Origin: Ophioceras dolichostomum | Lineage: Eukaryota; Ascomycota; Sordariomycetes; Magnaporthales; Ophioceraceae | Direction of reading: 5' to 3' | Length of the DNA stretch: 18,614 nucleotides | Assembly: GCA_003049485.1 (NCBI GenBank) | Contig: PYST01000360.1 | Coordinates: forward strand, 1 to 18,614 | In this document: piece after piece, positions 8,967 through 17,313 of the stretch | Numbering within the stretch: position 1 is the first letter of the stretch | How the letters are laid out: each line of letters opens with the position of its first letter | Program-made: the position numbers and the translations under genes | The notes under the pieces: model-generated | The model's database searches: none | Seen by the model: only the letters and a program-made list of their open reading frames with translations | What the model was told of the DNA's origin: nothing

Positions 8967-9704
8967 TCATGAATTGGTATGAGCAGTCCGCAAGAAATGA
9001 ACATACAACCCCGTCACCAGAGCGCGCACCTGCACAATCGGCCTCGGCACGCGATGTCCACTAAACTCCATAGCGAAGCGCGTCTGCCCCGGCCGGTTGT
9101 TCCTGACGCAGAGACGCAGCGACGACACCTCAGCGATCTCCGGCCCGCTGCCTCGCTGTGCGTTAGCGCTGTCCATCGTGAGGCTATCAGCGAACTCGGC
9201 GTTGCCGTCGCCATCCTTCGGACTCGACACGCCACTGTTGTTCCCAGAAGCGGCAGAAGCAGTCCACCGGAACGTGCCCTGCGCGTCCATGAGGAACGCG
9301 ATCGTCGGCCCGTACTGCTTGATGGTGCAGCGGTGGCCGTGGCCCGACACGGCGAGCTGACCGCCCGCGATGCTCGCGAGACAGACGTCCGGGCGGTCGA
9401 TCGCCGTGAGGAAGAGCTCACCCGAGTCGTACTTGACGGTGCAGAGCCGTTTGTGCGACGAGGCGTCCATGAGCACGCCTTCAAACTTTTTGCCATTGCC
9501 TCCGCCCAGGGCGTTGGCGACGAGCTTGAGCTTCTGGGGGAGCTTTGCCCACGTCGCTACTGACTCGGGCGGAGGGATAGGGATCGTCAGACTAGGGCAT
9601 TGCCGAAGCGCGGAAGGACCGGGTAGCACAGGGACTGGTCCTGGAACGCGCTGTCTGAGGCGGGATTGAGCGTAGAGGCGATGTTGAGCGAGGGTGATCG
9701 CCAT
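8967..9704 (-). CDS. Hypothetical protein, possible tubby-like beta-barrel fold
   Basis: I do not recognise this gene with certainty. From the ATG at 9704 it encodes 245 residues. The frame is open to an ATG at 9854, which would add 50 residues with a hydrophobic segment; the internal start is preferred for its CACGATGG context and the basic, amphipathic sequence that follows. Residues about 50-150 read as alternating beta strands (KFEGVLMDASS, RLCTVKYDSGELFLTAID, RCTIKQYGPTIAFLMDAQG), then FRWTAS, a variable Gly/Ser/Asp loop, and a last strand pair SLRLCVRN and TRFAMEFSGH. A tryptophan after a strand followed by LxC and an AxF strand is reminiscent of fungal tubby C-terminal-like (LURP/scramblase fold) proteins, but this is weak. 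The last 20-25 codons may instead include an intron, since GTGCGC and GTATGT donors occur there. It is in tandem with the transcription factor gene. Confidence 0.6.
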   Translation of the reverse strand: MAITLAQHRLYAQSRLRQRVPGPVPVLPGPSALRQCPSLTIPIPPPESVATWAKLPQKLKLVANALGGGNGKKFEGVLMDASSHKRLCTVKYDSGELFLTAIDRPDVCLASIAGGQLAVSGHGHRCTIKQYGPTIAFLMDAQGTFRWTASAASGNNSGVSSPKDGDGNAEFADSLTMDSANAQRGSGPEIAEVSSLRLCVRNNRPGQTRFAMEFSGHRVPRPIVQVRALVTGLYVHFLRTAHTNS

Positions 9705-10464
9705 CGTGAATGGATATGGGATTAATGGATGCAAAAGGACTTCAAAGAGGATACGCAGGAGACAGTAGCTCTGGATTGCCCAGTTCAACGGGTTTTGGGA
9801 GGTCGAGGGCAGACCAAGTGGACTGCGTCCTGTAATAAATGCACCAACGGACACCGGTCAAGGCCCATGGCCGACGGGGGCCGGAGGGCGCCGGCCTGTC
9901 TCACGGTCACCCGGCCCGGCCTCCGACCGACCACCGGCCAACTCACCACAAACCCCTCCAGATCATCAAAGGGGCTGAGTCGGGTCCGATGCTGGGTCCG
10001 ACTTCAATTGATTACGGAATCAGGCCTCCCTGCGCCCGGCGGCGTTGGGAGGCAGCCAACACGTGGTTTGGCCAAGGGGCGTTCTGCTTCGTAATTATTC
10101 CCGTTGTCGCAAAAAAAAAACGACAGTATCCGGTTCAGGAGCTTTGCGAGACTCCAGTTGTGCATGCCTCTGACCTCTGCTTGGCGTCCACTGAGTTCGT
10201 TGCTCGACATCTCAATGTCAGGCACCGATGAAGCGTAATATACCTAGTAATGCTCGATGGACTCTGGTTCGGCGCGCCCATTGCTGCACTCGTTGGAGGT
10301 CGGCTGGGAACAAAGGAATGCGGCTGCTTGTGCAAACCTGAAAAAAAAGGAAAAAAACGAGGTACAAGTTGACTCCCGAGGCAGTCACCCGTGAATGGTA
10401 GGCAAGCAATGTGCGCGCAAGGAGAGGGGAAAATAAAAAATAAAAGAACGGAAATTCAATTGAC

Positions 10465-10660
10465 GAAAAAATCAAAAAGCTTACCACCCAGCTCAATCCC
10501 CGGTCGCCGGGGAGGAGGTGGGTGGTTACGAAAACCCCGCGGGTTTTTGCTTCGCACCGAGGCTCGAACTCGCGAACTCCCAGAGAGGTGGCCAGCCTTC
10601 AATCTGCGAGCCGACGGGCGTGGCGTCTTTTCCCACCTAGGCCAAGTGGCCTAGTAGGGA
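10465..10660 (-). ncRNA. Candidate tRNA-derived or Pol III-like element
   Basis: On the minus strand, TGGCCTAGGTGG (about 10647-10636) fits the A-box consensus and GAGTTCGAGCC (about 10574-10564) fits the B-box consensus. The B-box sits in a T-arm-like hairpin, GCGAG-TTCGAGC-CTCGG, with four of five stem pairs. T-rich runs at 10481-10465 could act as a Pol III terminator. However, no matching acceptor stem, D stem or anticodon arm can be drawn, so it is not an intact tRNA. It could be a decayed tRNA, a tRNA-derived SINE, or chance. Confidence 0.3.
10637..10654. repeat. 7-bp perfect hairpin
   Basis: CTAGGCC (10637-10643) and GGCCTAG (10648-10654) flank an AAGT loop. Three more pairs (CCC at 10632-10634 with GGG at 10657-10659) extend it beyond two mismatches. 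It coincides with the A-box-like end of the element above. Confidence 0.6.
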
Positions 10661-11069
10661 CGACCGTCTATGTTGAGGGAAGGGGCTGTTAGCTTGGCTT
10701 ATGTCCTCTTTGCTATCTACGTCATTTATTGACTGTGAAGAGGGAAGTGACGACGACGGCGGCGGCCGGCCCCGCTTTCTCCCATTGCATTCCCCGCGAA
10801 TGCCAGGTGTCTGCGGAATATCCGGACTAGGAGGAACTGCTTTTGAGCATGGGGGTTTCATAACAGTCCGGAGGAGAGATGCTGATTTCTATGTTTACAT
10901 CCACCGAGTCTCTGTCTTGACACCCCAGCGCTGTTTTCGTGAACGGTAAATAGCTTCACAGCAGAGATCTAGTAGCTCATTAGCCCAACACTGGCGACAT
11001 CGATAGATTGCACTGCATTTCGAACGCGTTGTAGAACGCCAAGTATTTTCCGAGGGTACCGGCCCTAGC

Positions 11070-11090
11070 ATGAACGTTGCTAGCGTTCAT
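11070..11090. repeat. 7-bp inverted repeat
   Basis: ATGAACG (11070-11076) and CGTTCAT (11084-11090) flank a 7-base spacer. There is no coding context; it is a possible protein-binding site or chance. Confidence 0.4.
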
Positions 11091-11915
11091 CGTCTCGGTA
11101 GCTCAACTAGGTAGACCGAGTGTCGAGGGATGGTTTCTAGCTGATGCGGTGTTCTATGGCACCAGCACACCTAGGTGACGCCACTGCGGTGATCCGGTTC
11201 ACAAGATTCGGCGTGACTTCAAAGGTTCGTCTCACCGGGCCGAATGCTGGCGCCGAGCTGTGTCTCTCTGTCCGGTCCGAGTTTCAATGTATGGGACTGG
11301 AATGAATGGTGAGACGAACTGGTCGAGATCGGGCAACCCACCCCCAATATGAGTGATGATGCCCACGCCGCCATTATCAACAGCGCTCAGTTAAAGCCGA
11401 GCCACGAAAGCCTCAGTGGGAAACAAGAGTGAGAATAGAACAACCATCCAAAAATAGGTAATGAAGCGCCTCAGGTCGTGGCCTGCCTCTGGCGTACGTA
11501 TTCTAATTCTCGGCTTGTAATTAATATCCGCGGAGCTGAGATATTAGCAACAAATTAAGGCCCTTTGACTCTCGGCTCATTTGTGGGAGCACCGGCACAC
11601 CAGACTCGGTTCCTTGGGATGCTTGCCCCTCTTTGCTTGGCCCGTTCCTGGCCGAGACACTGTGGCGCGCGAATGGCATTTGTCTGAGGTCTGACGGGAG
11701 GATCTAAACCGAGGACGCTGCTACTCGCCACAGATTATTATGCCTTCATAATATGTTCACGCTCCTAACTACCCAACGTGGTGGCACATCTCACAATCCT
11801 TTGCGCTTTGTACTTATCCATGTCTGGGTCCCTGAGATATTTAGCCATCGCCACATCCCCCGAAGCGGGCCGGGAAACCTTTCCAGGCGGCCAATCCGTC
11901 CCTTCGCCTGAGGGC

Positions 11916-11935
11916 GAAAGAAAGAAAGAAAGAAA
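11916..11935. repeat. GAAA microsatellite (five units)
   Basis: Five uninterrupted GAAA units lie 45-64 bases before the start codon of the DUF4419 gene, probably in its leader. The tract is likely variable in length between strains. Confidence 0.7.
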
Positions 11936-11979
11936 CGGCGCCGCTCTGAATCTTCCAATTTTTTGCGCGCCAAGAAAAC

Positions 11980-13353
11980 ATGGCACGGTTTCTTCTACTA
12001 TCCATCTGTAAAGCCGCCTCCACGGTGCTGCTGCTGCTGCTGCTTCTGCAGCAACAGGCCATCGGCCCGGCCCTCGCGAGCATTACCGTCCTACCCGGCG
12101 GCCTGCCCCGGCCGTACATCAGCCAGGGCGCCGTGCTGTCGCGGGACGAATTCTTCCGGCAGTCGGCCGAGGGCGAGTTCTTCAACTACACCGGCACCCT
12201 ATTCGTCACCTCGCACGACCGGGAGCGCTTCGTGATCTCGGACGGGTTCAGGCCGTCGGCCGACAGCTTCGTCCGGGGCGCGATCCAGGCGTGGGGCGAG
12301 CACCTGCACCTCGTGGTGCGGCCCGAGGAGGTCTGGTTCACGGTCCTGACGCAGCTGAACTTCTACATGCAGGCGCACGCGGAGGAGCTGAGGAGCATCT
12401 TCGTCGGGCACGACAAGGGCCAGGAGGTCATCTACATCGAGGACACGACCTGGGAGAGGGTCCTCATCCGCTTCCAGGACGAGATCCAGAAGCGCGTCAA
12501 GACCCCCTGGCTGCGGGAGTGGATCGCGCCGAACTTCACCACGACGACCGACGAGGACCGGATCACGGCCAACGTGCTGCTGATGGGCCTCACGAAGGCG
12601 TACTTCAGCTTCGAGGGCGGCATCATCTGCGGCCTCCCCTCGGCGACGCTCCTGGGCGAGCAGGCGGACTGGGAGGCGCTGCTCGCAAAGCTCGACCGGC
12701 TCGCCGAGTTCGGCAAGGAGCCCAAGGAGTACGCGGCCCGGCTGCGCCCGATCATGAAGCGGTTCGTGGGCACGTTCACGGACCCGGACGGGCCCGAGAC
12801 GATCAAGTTCTGGAACAACATCGCCACGGCGACCAAGACGGCCCTGTGCGGCTTGCCGCCCTACCTCGTCTCGGGCTGGATCACGGGCTTCCACTACTGG
12901 GACGGCTACGGCAAGGCGACGCGCAGCTCCCCGCCCGACGCGAGTATCAAAGTCACGCTCGACGACGTCACGTACCCCGTCGTGGACATGCGGGACCTGC
13001 CGATCGGGTACGCCAAGGTGCCCTTCCTGATGCGCGACTACGTCGTCGACCAGCCGGAGTTCAAGGCCTACCTCATGGCGGGCACGCTCGGGAAAAAGGT
13101 GAGGCCGGGCACGCCAGAAGGGTACGCGGCCGCGCTGGCGAGGACGGGCCAGAAGGACCCGGTGGGCGACGAGAGGCAGGATAAGGACGGCAAGGACTTG
13201 CACAACACACTGCGGCCGCTGTCTGGGTGGGTGCTGTACGGCCCGGCGGATTACAATCGCACGACGCCGGTGAAGGGAGGTTTAGAGACAGAAGATCTGG
13301 AGCAGAGCGTCAAGGAACACTTTGTTGCCTCTCAGTGTAGGGCAAAGACGTAA
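11980..13353 (+). CDS. Secreted DUF4419-domain protein
   Basis: A single-exon gene of 457 residues. Residues 1 to about 33 are a strong signal peptide with an eight-leucine core encoded partly by a CTG repeat, ending in PALA, so it probably enters the secretory pathway. The rest matches the DUF4419 family: HLHLVVRPEEVWFTVLTQ, FYMQAHAEELRSIFVGH, a GLPSATLLGEQADWEALLAKLDRL segment, PIMKRFVGTF and LVSGWITGFHYWDGYG. The molecular function of DUF4419 is not established. Possible N-glycosylation sites (NYT, NFT) fit a secreted protein. The start at 11980 has context AAACATGG, with A at -3 and G at +4. The gene is convergent with rrp3, with 155 bases between stops. Many family members lack a signal peptide, so secretion is a feature of this copy rather than of the family. 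Confidence 0.9.
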   Translation: MARFLLLSICKAASTVLLLLLLLQQQAIGPALASITVLPGGLPRPYISQGAVLSRDEFFRQSAEGEFFNYTGTLFVTSHDRERFVISDGFRPSADSFVRGAIQAWGEHLHLVVRPEEVWFTVLTQLNFYMQAHAEELRSIFVGHDKGQEVIYIEDTTWERVLIRFQDEIQKRVKTPWLREWIAPNFTTTTDEDRITANVLLMGLTKAYFSFEGGIICGLPSATLLGEQADWEALLAKLDRLAEFGKEPKEYAARLRPIMKRFVGTFTDPDGPETIKFWNNIATATKTALCGLPPYLVSGWITGFHYWDGYGKATRSSPPDASIKVTLDDVTYPVVDMRDLPIGYAKVPFLMRDYVVDQPEFKAYLMAGTLGKKVRPGTPEGYAAALARTGQKDPVGDERQDKDGKDLHNTLRPLSGWVLYGPADYNRTTPVKGGLETEDLEQSVKEHFVASQCRAKT

Positions 13354-13508
13354 GGCGATGCGGGGGCGGATGGGTCAAGACAGAGGACAGCAATACGTGC
13401 CCCCTACAAAAGGGTATCCATTCGCTCACTCTCTCTTTCTCTCTCAAAAAAAGTCATTCACTCAACCTCAGGGCTTGAGAAAGCCCAAAGCGCTCGTCAA
13501 AACAAACT

Positions 13509-15264
13509 TCAACCCTCCTCCGCATCCATATCATCATGACGCCTCTTGCCCGAAGCAGGCCTGCGACCCTTCAGCACCGCGCCCTTCTTGCCCCTGTCCT
13601 CATGCAGCGCCTTCATCTCGGTGCGGGCGTGGCGCTGGGCTTCCTCGACGCGCTCCTTGAAAACCATCACCTCCTCCTTGTCCGCCCGGTACAGGTCGAG
13701 CTGCTTGCCGTCCAGGGCGGCCAACTCGATCCGCTTCCACAGCTCCACGTCATACTGCGTGACGATCGAGATGGCTCGGCCGGAGCGGCCGGCACGGGCG
13801 GTACGGCCGACGCGATGGATGTACGTCATGCTGTCTTGAGGGAGGTCGAAACTGTGTGGGAGGTGGGGTTGGGGTTAGACATCGGGAAGGAACAGGATGG
13901 AATATGTCGTACATGATGCGCCCACAAAGCCGTAGCTTCAGGGAAGAAAATACCAGAGATTAGGGCTTTGGGGGTTACATACTTGATCACAAGCTATAAT
14001 GAACATGTCAGCGACGTGATAAACAGACATCCGCACAGCGTAGAGAGTGGATGATGGAATAGGGGTCACGTACATCAACTTCCGGAATATCGAGACCACG
14101 AGCTGCGACGTCCGTGGCGACGAGAATGTCTCTTGACCTGGCCTTGAACTTGTTCAACGCGCCCAGCCGCATCGACTGCGACAGCTGGCCATGCAGCGGT
14201 ATCGCGCCGAACGAAAGCGTCCGCAGCAAGATGGCTATGCGCTGCGTCTCATTAACCGTCCGGGTGAAGATGATGGTCGACTTGCCCGCGTACTCGTTGA
14301 CCAGATAGATGAGGTAGACGTCCTTGTGCATGTGCGGCACGAAGAGCGGGTTCTGCAGCAGCGTCGACACGGTCTTCTCCTTGTTGGCGCTGCTCACGCT
14401 GACGCGGAGCGGGTCTCGCAGCGATGCCCGCTGCAGCGACTCGACTTTGGAGCTCATCGTCGCCGAGAACAGGAACGTCCGCCTCTCCCGCGGCAGGAAC
14501 TTCAGGATCTTGTCCAGGATCGGGCCGAAGTCCAGGTCGAGCAGCCGGTCGGCCTCGTCCATGACGAGGAACCTGAGCGCGCGCAGGCTGAAGCCCTTGG
14601 TCTTCTCCAGGTGGTCCAGCAGCCTGCCGGGCGTCGCCACCACGACGTGCGGCTTCTTCCCCAGCGCGATCGACTGCGAGACCATGTCGAGCCCGCCGAC
14701 GACGACGGCGCAGCGCAGCGAGATCAGGGAGCCCAGCGCCTCGAAGGCTTGGCCGATCTGCGCGGCGAGCTCGCGCGTCGGGGCGAGGACGAGGCCGAAG
14801 AGCGGCTGGGGCTTCTCGAGGAGGGCTTGGAGAATGGGCAGCGCGAACGCGGCGGTCTTGCCGGAGCCGGTCTCGGCTATTCCGATCACATCGCGGCCTT
14901 GTAATGCTAGTGGTATCGACTGTTCTTGGATCGGGGTTGGCCTCTTGTAGCCGAGGGCTTCACACGCTTCACAGAGGGGATCGACGATACCCTGTAGTAA
15001 TGCTGTGGTCAGTCGTCGGTCAGACTCCATGAGGTGTGCGACTTAGCGTAAGAGACTTACGAGATCCTTGAACGTCTTGGGGCCCTCCCTTAATATTGAT
15101 GGAGCTTTCTCGGGCTGGCTGTCTTGGGTATCGTCGGCGGTCAACTGCTTTTCTGGTTGTTGCGACACATCTGCGTTTGGCTTTAGGACGGATTCGTCCA
15201 AACGAGGCCCAGACGACGGTTTATGGGAGAGTTTTGCCCTCTTAGAAGACATTTTTGACGACAT
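13509..15264 (-). CDS. rrp3: ATP-dependent RNA helicase Rrp3 (DDX47), four exons
   Basis: Minus-strand exons are 15264-15061, 14991-14074, 13993-13983 and 13851-13509, giving 491 residues. This is a nucleolar DEAD-box helicase of the Rrp3/DDX47 group, which acts in the small-subunit processome on early pre-rRNA cleavages. Motifs in order: KTFKDL before the Q motif (TPIQEQ, 87-92), motif I AETGSGKT (107-114), PTRELA (139-144), TPGR (188-191), DEAD (213-216), SAT (244-246), IIFTRT (308-313), ARGLDIP (365-371) and HRVGRTARAG (390-399). The C-terminal tail is basic with a GRRPASGKRRHDD end. A start at 15264 is chosen; an in-frame ATG at 15252 is also possible and would remove four residues. The gene shares a divergent promoter with ssf1. 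An 11-nt exon is required to restore DLVINFDLP. Confidence 0.95.
13983..13993 (-). other. 11-nt microexon of rrp3
   Basis: CTTGTGATCAA lies between acceptor ATTATAG and donor GTATGT on the minus strand. It is flanked by an 80-nt intron (13994-14073, donor GTACGT) and a 131-nt intron (13852-13982, acceptor CACACAG). Joined, it gives EVD-LVIN-FDLP, the expected sequence between helicase motifs V and VI, and its 11 nt plus the 343 nt of the last exon keep the frame. Skipping it shifts the frame. Confidence 0.9.
14992..15060 (-). other. First intron of rrp3
   Basis: This 69-nt intron has donor GTAAGT, an internal CTGAC branch-like site and acceptor CTACAG. It lies between complete codons, joining KTFKDL to GIVDPLCEAC, as expected upstream of the Q motif. 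Confidence 0.92.
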
Positions 15265-15506
15265 CTCGTTTTAACATCAAGGCTGGACATTGATGCTTCT
15301 ATGTGAAGCGGGGCGAAGAAAGGCGCTGGGGAGACGCAAGTGAAAAAAAAAAAAGTTCTTATCGAAGTGGACCGGCAGCTTATCGCCCCGCCTCCGCTCA
15401 AGCTCAGTGGCCCGCCAAATTTTTTTGCTTTCCAGAACATCCAAGCTCATCGACAATTCATGAGAGACTCTTGTTCCCGGTCCAATCTCGATCATACATC
15501 GGAAAC
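15265..15506. promoter_or_regulatory. Shared divergent promoter of rrp3 and ssf1
   Basis: Only 242 bases separate the two start codons. AGCTCATCGA at 15444-15453 matches 9 of 10 positions of the reverse complement of the PAC element (GCGATGAGCT). AAATTTTTTT at 15417-15426 is RRPE-like. They are 17 bases apart, the close pairing known for ribosome-biogenesis genes. A run of 12 A lies at 15343-15354. Family knowledge supports function; binding is not shown. Confidence 0.55.
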
Positions 15507-17125
15507 ATGGCGCGGAAACGAGTAAAAAAGAGGACGCACGTCGGTGCGTCCAACCCGAACCAGGCTAAAGGGCCACTCAACACCGGCAATGCCTCGATCC
15601 GCGATCCAAAGAGTATGGTCATCCGCATTGGCGCCGGCGAAGTCGGATCGAGCGTGAGCCAGCTAGCCATGGATGTGCGCCGCGTGATGGAGCCGGGCAC
15701 GGCGAGTCGGCTGAAGGAGAGGCGGACGAACCGGCTGCGGGACTACCTTACCATGTGCGGGCCCCTGGGCGTCACGCACCTATTGCTCTTCTCTCGATCC
15801 GAGTCCGGCAACACCAACTTGAGGCTCGCCCTGGCGCCGCGCGGTCCAACATTGCACTTCCGTGTGGAGAGGTATTCTCTCTCCAAGGATGTGCAGAAGG
15901 TGCAGAGGCGACCGAAGGGCGCCGGGAAGGAGTTCATCACACCACCACTGGTGCGTTACCCTGTCTAGCTCTTGATCCCTTTTCTCCTTGGCTAGGTGGA
16001 GCATGTCCTGGCCTCCATCGCTTACCGGCTTGACCTCCTGACTATCTACAGCTCGTCATGAACAACTTCTCAAGCCAATCAGCCACCGCATCGTCGAAAG
16101 TGCCCAAGCACCTTGAGTCCCTAACCACGACAGTCTTCCAATCCCTCTTCGCGCCGATAAACCCACAAACAACACCGCTGAAGTCAATACGCAGGGTGCT
16201 GCTCCTGAACCGAGAGCAGCCCAAACCTGGAGCAGAGCAGGAGGAGGACGAGGACGGGAGCTTCGTACTGGACTTCCGACACTACGCGATCACGACAAAG
16301 GCGGCCGGCATCTCGAAGCCACTGAAGCGGCTGAACGCGGCCGAGAAGCTCCTGGGCAGCAAGAAGAGCAAGAAGGGCACCACGCTGCCCAACCTGGGCA
16401 AGCTGCAGGACATCGCGGACTACATGATAGGCGGCGAGGACGGCGCCGGATACGTCACGGACGGCGGCACCAGCGGCAGCGAGGCCGAGACGGACGCCGA
16501 GGTGGAAATCCTCGACACGGCACCGCGCAGGGTACTGTCTGCCAAGGCGCGTGCTGCAGCTGCCGCCGCTGCCGCTGCGAGGGCAGAAGCCGAGGATGCG
16601 GACGAGGACGAGGACGATCAGCAGGAGCAGCGGCCACAGCAGCCGCACGGCGAAGTCGAGCGCAGGGCGGTGAAGCTGGTTGAGCTGGGCCCGCGCATGC
16701 GGCTGCGGCTGCTGAAGGTCGAGGAGGGAGTGTGTACTGGCAAGGTCATGTGGCACGAATACATCCACAAGTCGCGCGAGGAGGCGGCGGCGCTCGAGAA
16801 GCGGTGGGACCAGAAGCGCAAGGAAAAGGAGGCTCGGAAGAAGCTGCAGAAGGAGAACGTGGAAAAGAAGCGGAAGGCCAAGGAGGAGGCGAAGAAGGCG
16901 AATAAGGGTGGTGTTGGTGGGGCGGCCGCATCTGGGGGAGGAGCAGATGGGGACGATGATGATGATGATGAGATGGATTTGGATGATTATGATGAGTATT
17001 ACGACGATGACGGGGCCGCTTTTGACAGCGAGGGACTTGAGGGCGATGCGGAAATGCAGGTCAATGAGAGGATGGAGGCGAGTGGGGAGTGGGAAGACGA
17101 GGAGGAGGAGATTGCGGGTGGTTGA
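15507..17125 (+). CDS. ssf1: Ssf1/Peter Pan-type Brix-domain ribosome biogenesis protein
   Basis: Exons are 15507-15950 and 16052-17125, giving 505 residues. The protein starts with the typical basic MARKRVKKRTH segment. A Brix domain follows from about residue 29: VIRIGAGEVGSSVSQLAMD, DVRRVMEPGTASRLKERRTNRLRDYL, HLLLFSRSESGNTNLRLA and TPPLLVMNNF across the exon join, then FRHYAI near 220. The C-terminal third is low complexity: an alanine run, a charged Lys/Glu-rich coiled coil (KEKEARKKLQKENVEKKRK) and an acidic Asp/Tyr tail, as in other Ssf1 proteins. The family acts in the nucleolus in assembly of 66S pre-60S particles and 27S pre-rRNA processing. The frame is open upstream to 15303, but the conserved N terminus and AAACATGG context select 15507. 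It is convergent with the transporter gene. Confidence 0.94.
15951..16051 (+). other. Intron of ssf1
   Basis: This 101-nt intron has donor GTGCGT, a CTGAC branch-like site near 16038-16042 and acceptor CTACAG. It falls between complete codons, joining TPPL to LVMNNF. Reading through reaches an in-frame stop at 15966-15968. Confidence 0.93.
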
Positions 17126-17313
17126 GATACCCTATTCATCCCCTTTCTTTGACCATCTAAAAAGCGGCCAAACGAGAAAGTTACAGGAGGTACAAACAAA
17201 AGAAATTGCTAGGCCTTGACGCTACTCTCCGGGAGCCCGTTCCTGGACCTTCCCCAATCCAATTTTGGGTTTGATCGTTAAATTACGTCTATCACTGGCC
17301 GAAAAATCGATCT

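Larger units (their letters stand above)
9705..11979. other. Long intergenic region with a tRNA-like element
   Basis: These 2.3 kb lie between divergently transcribed genes, so they should hold both promoters. I see no open frame with family motifs. Visible structure: a GC-rich block (about 9850-9930), a tRNA-like A/B-box element (about 10550-10655), homopolymeric A runs (10110-10119, 10340-10357, 10465-10481), an inverted repeat at 11070-11090, CACCTAGGTG near 11168 and a GAAA microsatellite at 11916-11935. Confidence 0.55.

Noticed and set aside
10540..10660. Intact tRNA gene
   Set aside because: A-box and B-box matches exist, but no acceptor stem, D stem or anticodon arm can be paired, so a functional tRNA call is not justified.
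12199..13203. 334-codon minus-strand frame opposite the DUF4419 gene, and a 297-codon plus frame at 12291-13184
   Set aside because: The composition is typical of antisense or off-frame GC-rich sequence, with no motifs; the DUF4419 frame explains the region.
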